From positions 124,001 through 188,000 of the forward strand of contig DASVPR010000050.1 of assembly GCA_036389485.1 (NCBI GenBank): a stretch of 64,000 bases of DNA. The letters are read 5' to 3'. The first letter of the stretch is position 1. Every line of letters starts with the position of its first letter. Origin of the DNA: CADCVT01 sp036389485 (GTDB lineage Bacteria > Actinomycetota > Thermoleophilia > Solirubrobacterales > Solirubrobacteraceae). The notes beneath the pieces were generated by a model. That model ran no database searches, had not been told where the DNA came from, and worked only from the letters and a program-made list of their open reading frames with translations. Positions 1 to 6,793 of this stretch are shown piece by piece. The translations under genes and the position numbers were made by a program.

Positions 1-232
1 TGGCCACCATCGCGTCCATCCCGGCGCTGCCGGTCCCGCTGATGGGCAGCGTCGCGCGGTTCGCCGTGCCGAACGTCGCGCGCAGCAGCGACGCGACCTC
101 CTCCATCAGTGCGACGAATGCCGGATCGAGGTGGCCGACGGTCGGGCGCGCGAGCGCGTCGAGCACCCGCTGGGGGACGGGCGACGGGCCGGAGCCGAGG
201 AGGAGCCGGTCCACAGGGGGCGCCTGCCTCAC
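1..232 (-). CDS. Class V aminotransferase (alanine-glyoxylate / serine-pyruvate type), N-terminus only
   Basis: Only the first ~77 codons lie in the window; the gene runs off the left edge. The visible protein has the typical N-terminus of PLP-dependent class V aminotransferases of the serine-pyruvate/alanine-glyoxylate group: a glycine/proline loop (LLLGSGPSPVPQRVLDAL), a GHLDPAF segment and ISGTGSAGMDAMV, the start of the cofactor-binding region. The PLP lysine lies beyond the window. The GTG start at 232 overlaps the upstream gene's TGA as GTGA, so the two are probably translationally coupled. The family call is fairly safe; the substrate (glyoxylate, serine, phosphoserine) cannot be told from this fragment. 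Confidence 0.8.
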   Translation of the reverse strand, partial: MRQAPPVDRLLLGSGPSPVPQRVLDALARPTVGHLDPAFVALMEEVASLLRATFGTANRATLPISGTGSAGMDAMVA

Positions 233-573
233 GGCGCCTCCACGTCCGGGAACCACTCGGCGACGTGCTCGCGCAGCACGCCGCGTACCCACGCCTTCTC
301 CTCCTGCGACGCGACGCGGAACCGCGCGAGGACCTCCTTCGACTTCGTCCACTCGACACCCGAGACCGTCCAGCTCACGGCGAGGCGCTCGAAGAGGAAC
401 TCGACCGCACGGTGCCAGGTGTCCTCGCGCGTCGAGCCGCCCGCGACCAGCGCCGCGTACTCGCGCCGCGACGCGGGCGTCAGCGACCCCCGCAGCTCGA
501 GCGAAGAGCCGTCGCGCGAGTACGAGATCGTCGGCGCCTTGACGCGCTCGCGCTGCCGGCCGCGGCGGCCCAC
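229..573 (-). CDS. Hypothetical protein, 114 aa
   Basis: I do not recognise a family. The GTG start at 573 lies just after the TAG of the upstream MBL-fold gene (575-577), and the gene ends in a GTGA overlap with the aminotransferase, which supports it as the middle gene of a three-gene minus-strand run. The product is soluble-looking and rich in charged and aromatic residues (WHRAVEFLFERL, EWTKSKEVLARFRV, EHVAEWFPDVEAP), with no signal peptide or membrane segment. Codon positions look like real coding sequence (G/C-rich third positions). Function unknown. Confidence 0.6.
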   Translation of the reverse strand: MGRRGRQRERVKAPTISYSRDGSSLELRGSLTPASRREYAALVAGGSTREDTWHRAVEFLFERLAVSWTVSGVEWTKSKEVLARFRVASQEEKAWVRGVLREHVAEWFPDVEAP

Positions 574-574
574 G

Positions 575-1783
575 CTACTCGGCGGCGGCCCGTTCCAGCC
601 GCGCGCGGACGTCGCCCTCGAGGGCGCGCGCATGCCCCGGGTGGCACACCGCCGGGTCGAGCGCAGCGAGCTTGCGCAGCGACGCACGCGCCTGCTCGTG
701 GTCGAAGTTGTAGCCGGCGGTCGGCAGGTGCGGCTCGCTGTCGCGGCCCCACATGTCGATGACGTAGAACGCGTCGGTCGACAACGCGACCCGATCCGAC
801 TCGCGCCAGAGCGCGATCATCCCGGGCGCGTGGCCGGGCAGGTGCACGACCTCGAAGCCCGCGACGTCGTCGCCCTCCGACACGGTGTCGCTGATCTTCA
901 CCGGTCCGCCGTCCCACGCCTTGTCGTGGAAGAACCGGTGCACGGGGCGCAGCGGCAGCGGCAGGTGCTTGAGCGACCGGTCCCAGTAGCGCCAGCCGCC
1001 GCTGCCCTCGGCGTCGACGACCTCGTCGGGGTGGCAGAGGACCGGCACGTCGAACGACGGCGCCGTGCCGCGGTGGTCGGTGTGGCCGTGGCCGAGCACG
1101 ATCCGCGTCAGCCCGCCGAGCTGGGCCGCCGCGGCGGCGACCGCGCCCGTCATCGTGCGAGCGCCCGCGTCGAACATGAGCACGCCCTCGCCGTCGCGGA
1201 CGAAGTAGACGTTGCACTTCCCCGGCTCGCCCTGCACCTTCCAGACGCCCTCGGCGACCTCCTCGGGCGCGCCGTGCGGCGCGACGAGCTTGCGCGCCAC
1301 CTTCGTCCGCACGTTGAACGCCCTGTTCATCCGCTGCTCGACCGGCGACCCGGCGGGCGGCATCAGGCCGAGCCTGCGGCCGACCGTGAGGTTGTCGATG
1401 TACGCGTCGTTGCGCACGATCTTCCCGTCGCGCATCGTGATCACGTCGACGCCGGTCAGGCCGTCGAGCCGCGCGCCGGTCGGGTCGATGCCGTTGAACT
1501 GGCCCGGCCCGGCGAACGTGCCGTTCATCCGCCAGTGGACCGCGACCTTGTCGCCCTCGCCGAGCACGTCGAGAACCTCCATCCGCAGGTCCGGGATCGC
1601 GTCGTTGAGCATGTCGAAGAACGCGACCAGCTCGGGCTTGCCCGCGCCCTCCAGCGCCCCGGGGATCTCGATCCGGGCGTCGTCGGCGTACCACCTCCGC
1701 TGCGCGTTGCGATCGACGCCGATCTGCTCGAAGTACTCGCGCGCCAGCTCCGCGGCGCTGGAAGACGTGGAGGTGGCAGCCAT
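575..1783 (-). CDS. SnoaL/NTF2-like domain fused to a metallo-beta-lactamase-fold hydrolase
   Basis: A 402-aa two-domain protein. Residues ~10-135 look like a SnoaL/NTF2-like alpha+beta barrel (YFEQIG, IPDLRMEV, VAVHWRMNGTF, GKIVRNDAY), the fold of polyketide cyclase-like and small-molecule-binding proteins. Residues ~175-400 are a metallo-beta-lactamase fold with the zinc signature HGHTDH at 232-237 and a later HLPGHAPG. MBL-fold enzymes hydrolyse esters, thioesters or lactones; the substrate here is unknown. The ATG at 1783 is chosen because a TAGCTT hexamer sits 7 bp upstream and the upstream frame runs into the divergent gene. The fusion is unusual. It heads a run with the two genes downstream. 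Confidence 0.75.
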   Translation of the reverse strand: MAATSTSSSAAELAREYFEQIGVDRNAQRRWYADDARIEIPGALEGAGKPELVAFFDMLNDAIPDLRMEVLDVLGEGDKVAVHWRMNGTFAGPGQFNGIDPTGARLDGLTGVDVITMRDGKIVRNDAYIDNLTVGRRLGLMPPAGSPVEQRMNRAFNVRTKVARKLVAPHGAPEEVAEGVWKVQGEPGKCNVYFVRDGEGVLMFDAGARTMTGAVAAAAAQLGGLTRIVLGHGHTDHRGTAPSFDVPVLCHPDEVVDAEGSGGWRYWDRSLKHLPLPLRPVHRFFHDKAWDGGPVKISDTVSEGDDVAGFEVVHLPGHAPGMIALWRESDRVALSTDAFYVIDMWGRDSEPHLPTAGYNFDHEQARASLRKLAALDPAVCHPGHARALEGDVRARLERAAAE

Positions 1784-1807
1784 GCCCTGAAAGCTAGCCT
1801 CATTCCG
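1784..1807. promoter_or_regulatory. Compact bidirectional promoter between two MBL-fold genes
   Basis: Only 24 bp separate the two divergent start codons. The core AAGCTAGCCT holds TAGCCT on the plus strand (1795-1800, 7 bp before the ATG at 1808) and TAGCTT on the minus strand (1796-1791, 7 bp before the ATG at 1783). The two -10-like hexamers overlap by the shared TA at 1795-1796, so both transcripts would be leaderless. No SD is present on either side. Promoter function is inferred from position and sequence only. Confidence 0.5.
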
Positions 1808-2809
1808 ATGGCCGAGGCACAGCGCAGGCGCGAGGTGGGGCGGGGGGAACGGGTCCTGCCGGGCGTCTGGCGCCTGCGGCTGCCGCTCCCGTGGCCCGGC
1901 GTGCCGCACTGCAACGCGTGGGCGCTGGCCGCCGGCGACGGCGTCGTGCTGGTCGACACCGGCATGCACGAGCCCGGGTCGATGGGCCATCTGGAGCGCG
2001 CGCTCGACCAGGTCGGGCTGAAGCTCGAGCACATCCGCCTGCTGGTCTGCACCCACGCGCACTCCGACCACTACGGCGAGGCCGCGACGATCGTCGAGCG
2101 CACCGGGTGCGAGCTGTGGATGCACCCGAGCTACAAGCACGTCGAGCTGGCCGCCACCGACTACGACGCCGCGCTCGAGCGGCGGATCGAGATCGCGCTG
2201 CAGAGCGGCGTCCCGCGCAGGCCGCTCGAGGCCTACCGCGAGTCGCAGCGCGGGCGCGGGATCGGGATCGCCGGGCTCGTGCCGCCGGACCGCGACCTAG
2301 TTCCCGGGGTCGTCGTCGAGACCGACCTCGGCCCCTGGACGGTCCACGAGACGCCCGGCCACGCGCCGTCGCACGTCTGCCTCTTCCAGCCCGAGAAGCG
2401 CGTGCTCATCTCCGGCGACCACCTGCTCGGCCGCGTGTCGCTCTACTACGACTTCGGCCACACGCCCGACCCGGCCGGCGAGTTCCTGCAGTCGCTCGAC
2501 GTCGTCGACGCGCTCGACGCGCGCCTCTGCCTGCCGGGGCACGGGCGGACGTTCACCGACGTGCGCGCCCACGTCGAGGCCAACCGCGCCGCGGTCGCGG
2601 AGCGGCTCGACCGCGTGCGCGACGTCATCTCCGACGGCGCCGGGCCGCTGACCGCGTTCGAGGCGGTGCCGCTCGTCTACGGGCAGCCGGTGACGCCGAT
2701 GACGGCGAACTGGTGGCTCTCCGAGACCCTGGCCTACCTGACCCACCTGGAGCGCGTGGGGGCCGCAAGGCGCATCCCGGGGCAGCCGGAGCGCTGGACT
2801 ACCATCTGA
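1808..2809 (+). CDS. Metallo-beta-lactamase-fold hydrolase
   Basis: A 333-aa member of the MBL superfamily (glyoxalase II/RNase Z-like). It has VVLVDTGMH, then THAHSDHYG with metal ligands H83, H85, D87 and H88, a TPGHAPSH histidine motif, LISGDHLL with the bridging aspartate, and LPGHGRTF near the C-terminus. Such enzymes are cytosolic binuclear-zinc hydrolases; the substrate is not evident. The gene is divergent from another MBL gene 24 bp away and is followed by metF after 2 bp, with metF's probable -10 lying in its last codons. The ATG at 1808 is preceded by TAGCCT at 7 bp, supporting a leaderless start. Confidence 0.85.
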   Translation: MAEAQRRREVGRGERVLPGVWRLRLPLPWPGVPHCNAWALAAGDGVVLVDTGMHEPGSMGHLERALDQVGLKLEHIRLLVCTHAHSDHYGEAATIVERTGCELWMHPSYKHVELAATDYDAALERRIEIALQSGVPRRPLEAYRESQRGRGIGIAGLVPPDRDLVPGVVVETDLGPWTVHETPGHAPSHVCLFQPEKRVLISGDHLLGRVSLYYDFGHTPDPAGEFLQSLDVVDALDARLCLPGHGRTFTDVRAHVEANRAAVAERLDRVRDVISDGAGPLTAFEAVPLVYGQPVTPMTANWWLSETLAYLTHLERVGAARRIPGQPERWTTI

Positions 2810-2811
2810 CG

Positions 2812-3732
2812 ATGCGCATCGACGAGCTGCTCGGCACGAGCGACGAGCCCGTCTTCTCGTTCGAGTTCTTCCCGCCCAAGACCCCCGAGGGCGAGCGCAA
2901 CCTCTACGCCGCGCTGGAGGAGCTGCGGCGGCTCGAGCCCGCCTTCGTCTCCGTCACGTACGGCGCCGGCGGCTCGAGGCGGTCGAAGACGATCGAGATC
3001 GTCAAGCGCATCCACGACGAGTACGGCCTCGAGGCGATGGCCCACTTCACGTGCGTCGGCGCCACGGTGGAGGAGCTGCGCGCGACGCTCGACGAGATGC
3101 GCACGGCCGGCATCTCCAACGTGCTCGCGCTACGCGGCGATCCGCCGGCGGGCCAGGAGGAGTGGCGCAAGACCGAGGGCGGCCTCGAGTACTCCCGCGA
3201 GCTCGTCGAGCTGATCGGGTCGGACTACGACTTCGCGATCGGCGGCGCGTGCTTCCCCGAGACGCACATCCACGCCTCGTCGCCCGACGACGACCTGCGC
3301 TACCTCAAGGACAAGGTCGACGCCGGCGCGCGCTTCCTCATCACGCAGATGTTCTTCGACAACGCGGTCTACTTCGACTTCGTCGCGCGGGCGCGCGACA
3401 TCGGGATCGACGTGCCGATCGTGCCCGGCGTCATGCCGATCCAGGACGTCAACCAGATCAACCGCATGGCGTCGATGATTGGGTCGGACATCCCGCCCGG
3501 CCTACAGGCGGCGCTCGAGGCGCGGGCCGATCAGCCGGACGCCGCGCGCGACTTCGGCGTCGCGTTCGCCACGCTGCAGTGCGCCGAGCTGCTGCGCCGC
3601 GGCGCGCCCGGGATCCACTTCTACACGCTCAACCGCTCGCCGGCGACGCGGGCGATCCTCAGTGCGCTGAGGCTCATGCGGCCGTGGGACGAGCGCTCCG
3701 GCCTCGGCGAGGCCTCGCTCGCGGTCGGCTGA
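2812..3732 (+). CDS. metF: Methylenetetrahydrofolate reductase
   Basis: A 306-aa protein, the usual length of bacterial MetF. It reduces 5,10-methylene-THF to 5-methyl-THF with FAD, supplying methyl groups for methionine synthesis. Conserved pieces in order: FSFEFFPPKTPEG at the N-terminus, VTYGAGGSRR, HFTCVG, LALRGDPP, IGGACFPETH, ITQMFFDN, PIVPGVMPI and the C-terminal GIHFYTLNRS. The ATG at 2812 has TACCAT (2800-2805) 6 bp upstream and no SD, so it may have its own leaderless promoter despite lying 2 bp behind the MBL gene. The next gene begins 7 bp downstream. Confidence 0.95.
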   Translation: MRIDELLGTSDEPVFSFEFFPPKTPEGERNLYAALEELRRLEPAFVSVTYGAGGSRRSKTIEIVKRIHDEYGLEAMAHFTCVGATVEELRATLDEMRTAGISNVLALRGDPPAGQEEWRKTEGGLEYSRELVELIGSDYDFAIGGACFPETHIHASSPDDDLRYLKDKVDAGARFLITQMFFDNAVYFDFVARARDIGIDVPIVPGVMPIQDVNQINRMASMIGSDIPPGLQAALEARADQPDAARDFGVAFATLQCAELLRRGAPGIHFYTLNRSPATRAILSALRLMRPWDERSGLGEASLAVG

Positions 3733-3739
3733 GCCGCCG

Positions 3740-4510
3740 GTGATCGCGCCGGACGCGCACGCCGCGGTCGTCGAGGCGCTCGAGCGCAACCAGTGGGAGC
3801 TCTTCCGCTCGATCGCGCTGCACGGCGGCGCGGAGGTGCAGGACGGCGACGAGCTTCTGTGGTGGGTGACCGGCGTGCAGGCGGCGCCGTTCAACGGCGT
3901 CCTGCGGGCGACGATGGTGCCGGAGCGCGCCGACGGCGTCATCGACGAGATCAGCGCGACGCTGGACTCCCGCGGCGCGCCGTGGTCGTGGTACGTCGGG
4001 CCGGCGTCGCTGCCGCTCGACCTGGCCGGCCGGCTGCGCGCGAAGGGCTTCCGCGTGCTGGACACGCTGCCCGGCATGGCGGCGGCCCTTCGCGACCCAC
4101 CCCCGGCACATCGAGGTTTGAGATTCGAGCAGGTCCGCGAGGAGCCGAGCCTCGAGGCCTTCGGGACGCTGCTCGGCCTGGCGTTCGACATGCCGCCGGC
4201 GGTGGTGGACCCGTTCCTGCGGATGCTCGACGCCCCCGGCGTCCGCAACTTCATCGCCCTCGACGACGGCGCGCCGGTCGCGTGCGGCTCGCTCGTGCAG
4301 GCGGCGGGCGTCGCCGGCCTCTACAACGTCGGCGTGCTGCCCGATCGCCAGGGCGAGGGGCTCGGCACCGCGATCACCGCGGCGCTGATGGCCGAGGCGC
4401 GCGCGGGCGGCGCGGAGACGGCGGTGCTGTGGTCGAGCGCGGCGGGCCTGCGCTGCTATCGCGCCCTCGGGTTCGAGGAGCGCTGCCGCCTGACGCTCTA
4501 CGTGCGCTAG
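3740..4510 (+). CDS. GNAT family N-acetyltransferase
   Basis: A 256-aa protein. The C-terminal third is a GNAT fold with the acetyl-CoA pyrophosphate loop RQGEGLG, preceded by GLYNVGVLP and followed by GLRCYRALGFEE, which is typical of motifs A and B. The N-terminal half (ERNQWELFRSIA, SWYVGP) resembles the degenerate first domain of tandem GNATs but lacks an acetyl-CoA loop. It probably acetylates an amine on a small molecule or protein; the substrate is unknown. The GTG start at 3740 follows metF by 7 bp. Its TAG overlaps the convergent downstream gene's stop as CTAG. Confidence 0.8.
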   Translation: MIAPDAHAAVVEALERNQWELFRSIALHGGAEVQDGDELLWWVTGVQAAPFNGVLRATMVPERADGVIDEISATLDSRGAPWSWYVGPASLPLDLAGRLRAKGFRVLDTLPGMAAALRDPPPAHRGLRFEQVREEPSLEAFGTLLGLAFDMPPAVVDPFLRMLDAPGVRNFIALDDGAPVACGSLVQAAGVAGLYNVGVLPDRQGEGLGTAITAALMAEARAGGAETAVLWSSAAGLRCYRALGFEERCRLTLYVR

Positions 4511-4794
4511 TGCGAGACGGTCGTCGAGCCGCAGGCGCGCAGCGCCTGGGCCACCGCGTTCGTGGCGCTCGCCTCCCACCGGCCGGACTCGACGAGCTCG
4601 TCCAGGAGGTCGAGCGCGGCGTCGCGGCGCTCGAGTGCGTCGGTCTCGCCGAACAGCAGCGCGTCCGCCGCGTCGACGAGCTGCTCGCGCTCGTGGCGGT
4701 GCAGGACGGCGGGGCCGCGGGAATCCAGCAGCTCCCGCAACCGGGTGTGCGCCCGGCCGCGCCGGACGAGGTCCTCCGAGGTGGGATCGAACAT
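4507..4794 (-). CDS. Hypothetical protein, 95 aa
   Basis: A small, charged, probably all-helical protein (DLVRRGRAHTRLRELLDSRG, HERE, ALLFGETDALERRDAALDLLDELV). I recognise no family. It is tail-to-tail with the GNAT gene, sharing CTAG. The ATG at 4794 is the only reasonable start. It lies downstream of the threonine-aldolase cassette on the same strand, but a 32-bp gap separates it from the last of those genes, so membership is uncertain. Confidence 0.55.
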   Translation of the reverse strand: MFDPTSEDLVRRGRAHTRLRELLDSRGPAVLHRHEREQLVDAADALLFGETDALERRDAALDLLDELVESGRWEASATNAVAQALRACGSTTVSH

Positions 4795-4826
4795 CGTCTC
4801 GGAAGGATGCTCCGAGGACCGGCGGA

Positions 4827-5129
4827 CTAAACGCCTGCGGACCGATCGCCGACCGGCGGCGCGATGTCCAGCCCTTCGACCACGCGCGGGATTCCGCCCG
4901 CCTCGTAGCGGACGTCGACCGAGTCGTTCTGGCGGTAGGTGCCGATGCCCCACGCGCCGAGGAACCACCGCCAGAGGCCGAGCCGGCCCTCCTTCTTCAG
5001 CTCGCGGTCGAAGACCAGCACGCGCCCCTCGACGCGGTAGTCGCGGCCGCGCCGCTGCGGGACGCCGTTGACGAAGACCTCGAACTCCCTCGGGACCTCG
5101 CGGGGGAGCGGCACGCGCGACGTCGTCAC
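4827..5129 (-). CDS. Hypothetical protein, last gene of the DUF6421/SDR/aldolase cassette
   Basis: A 100-aa protein. GTG at 5129 overlaps the aldolase stop as GTGA, so it is likely co-translated with it. It appears all-beta (FEVFVNGVPQRRGRDYRVEG, RVLVFDREL, NDSVDVRYEAGG) with a tryptophan-rich turn (GLWRWFLGAWGIG). There is no signal peptide and no metal motif. I do not recognise the family. The tight coupling suggests a role linked to the upstream enzymes, but nothing in the sequence names it. Confidence 0.65.
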   Translation of the reverse strand: MTTSRVPLPREVPREFEVFVNGVPQRRGRDYRVEGRVLVFDRELKKEGRLGLWRWFLGAWGIGTYRQNDSVDVRYEAGGIPRVVEGLDIAPPVGDRSAGV

Positions 5130-6130
5130 CCGCGGACGGCCTCCGCGAACGCGTCGACGTCCTCCTCGGTCGTGTCCCACGAGCACATCCACCGGACCTC
5201 GCCGGTCGCCTCGTCCCACGTGTAGAAGAACCAGTCTTCGCGCAGCCGCTCGGCGCGGTCGGGGTCGAGGATCGCGAAGACGGCGTTGGCCTCGACGGGC
5301 TGGGTGATCTCGACCGTGTCGCGGACCGCGTCGGCGAGCCGGCGCGCCATCGCGTTGGCGTGGCCGGCGGCGGCACGCCACCGCTCGCCGTCGAGCAGCG
5401 CGTCGAACTGCGCGGCGACGAAGCGCATCTTCGACGCGAGCTGCATCGACTGCTTGCGCAGGTACGGCGCGGCCGCGGCGTGCTCGGTGTGCCGCAGGAT
5501 CACCGCCTCGCCGAAGAGCAGCCCGGCCTTCGTGCCGCCGAGCGAGATGGCGTCCGCCTCGCCGGCCGCCTCGCCGAGCGAGCAGCCGAGCGCCGCCGCG
5601 GCGTTGGTGAGCCGCGACCCGTCGACGTGGAGCAGCAGGCCGTGCGCGTGGGCCTGCTCGGCCAGCGCGGCCAGCTCGTCCCGGGTGTAGAGCGTCCCCA
5701 GCTCGGTGCTCTGCGTGACCGAGACGACGCGGGGCTGCACCGCGTGCTCGTCGCCGAAGCGCACGAGCCGCGGCGCGACCAGCTCGGGCGTCAGCTTGCC
5801 GTCGGTGGTCGGGACGGTCAGCAGCTTCAGGCCGCCGACGCGCTCGGGCGCGCCGCCCTCGTCGACGTTCAGGTGGGCGGTGCCCGCGCACACGACGCCC
5901 TCCCACGGCCGGCACATCGCGCGCAGCGCGACGACGTTCGCGCCCGTCCCGTTGAAGACGAGGAAGGGCTCGCCGCCCAGCTCCGCGCGCAGCCGTTCGG
6001 CCACCCGCTCGGTGTGCTCGTCGTGGCCGTAGGAGGGGACGTGGCCGTGGTTGACGGCGGCGATCGCGGCCAGCACCTCGGGCAGGACGCCCGCGTGGTT
6101 GTCGCTGCCGAAGCCGCGCGGGCGGGTCAT
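5126..6130 (-). CDS. Threonine aldolase-like PLP enzyme (beta-eliminating lyase family)
   Basis: A 334-aa fold-type I PLP enzyme. It matches low-specificity L-threonine aldolases, which split beta-hydroxy-alpha-amino acids into glycine and an aldehyde. Visible features: SDNHAGVLPEVL at the start, FNGTGANVVALRA (cofactor phosphate loop), H85 in TAHLN (ring stacking), HVDGSR with D170 and R173, and the Schiff-base lysine K201 in SLGGTKAGL. The ATG at 6130 overlaps the SDR stop as ATGA, and its stop overlaps the next start as GTGA. The real substrate may be a pathway-specific beta-hydroxy amino acid rather than threonine. Confidence 0.85.
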   Translation of the reverse strand: MTRPRGFGSDNHAGVLPEVLAAIAAVNHGHVPSYGHDEHTERVAERLRAELGGEPFLVFNGTGANVVALRAMCRPWEGVVCAGTAHLNVDEGGAPERVGGLKLLTVPTTDGKLTPELVAPRLVRFGDEHAVQPRVVSVTQSTELGTLYTRDELAALAEQAHAHGLLLHVDGSRLTNAAAALGCSLGEAAGEADAISLGGTKAGLLFGEAVILRHTEHAAAAPYLRKQSMQLASKMRFVAAQFDALLDGERWRAAAGHANAMARRLADAVRDTVEITQPVEANAVFAILDPDRAERLREDWFFYTWDEATGEVRWMCSWDTTEEDVDAFAEAVRG

Positions 6131-6780
6131 CCGTGCAGCGAGACGCGCTGACCGTTCATCGCGACGGCCTCGTCGGACAGCATCCAGGCGATCGCGGACG
6201 CCATGTGCCGCGCGTCGGTGAACGTGGCGTACGACTTGTCCGGGTTCTTCTCTCGCATCTGGGGCGTCACGATCGCGTTGACGACGAGCACGTTCGCGCC
6301 GCCGCCGGTCGCGGCGAGCTCGTCGGCGAAGGCCAGCGTCCACGCCTCGGCGGCGGCCTTCGCCGCGGCGTAGGCGGCGTTGGTGCTGGTCGGCGCCTGC
6401 GCCTGCTTGGAGGAGACGAGGACGAACCGTCCCCGGTCGCCGGCCTCCTTGAGCGCGGGCGCGAACGCCCGGGTCGTGTGCTGGACCGTGCGGATGAGGA
6501 GGTCGTGCAGGAACGCCCAGTCCTCCAGAGGCGCCTCCGGGAGCGGCGTGCCGCCGCGCCAGCCGCCGACCAGGTGCGCGACCCCCGTGACGCCCCGCTT
6601 CGACGCCGCCCACTCCCGCGTCGCCGGCTCGTCGAGGAGGTCGACCGCGTCGTGCTCGCCCGGCAGCCCCTCGAGCCGCGCGGTGTCGGTATCGCAGCAG
6701 CACAGCTCCTGGCCCCGCTCGGCGAGCGCGCGCGCGACGTGCGGGCCGAGCGACCCGCCCGCTCCGGTGACGACGATCAC
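6127..6780 (-). CDS. Short-chain dehydrogenase/reductase
   Basis: A 217-aa classical-type SDR. The cofactor loop is TGAGGSLG at residues 5-12. The catalytic set is S123/S124 and Y137-x3-K141 (YAAAK). It probably oxidises or reduces an alcohol/carbonyl with NAD(P). It sits 13 bp downstream of the DUF6421-like gene and overlaps the aldolase by ATGA, so it is the second gene of a four-gene unit. It is slightly short for the family; the C-terminus is compact (AMNGQRVSLHG). An adjacent SDR and aldolase could together convert a beta-hydroxy amino acid; this is inference. Confidence 0.85.
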   Translation of the reverse strand: MIVVTGAGGSLGPHVARALAERGQELCCCDTDTARLEGLPGEHDAVDLLDEPATREWAASKRGVTGVAHLVGGWRGGTPLPEAPLEDWAFLHDLLIRTVQHTTRAFAPALKEAGDRGRFVLVSSKQAQAPTSTNAAYAAAKAAAEAWTLAFADELAATGGGANVLVVNAIVTPQMREKNPDKSYATFTDARHMASAIAWMLSDEAVAMNGQRVSLHG

Positions 6781-6793
6781 GGCGCGAAGCTTG

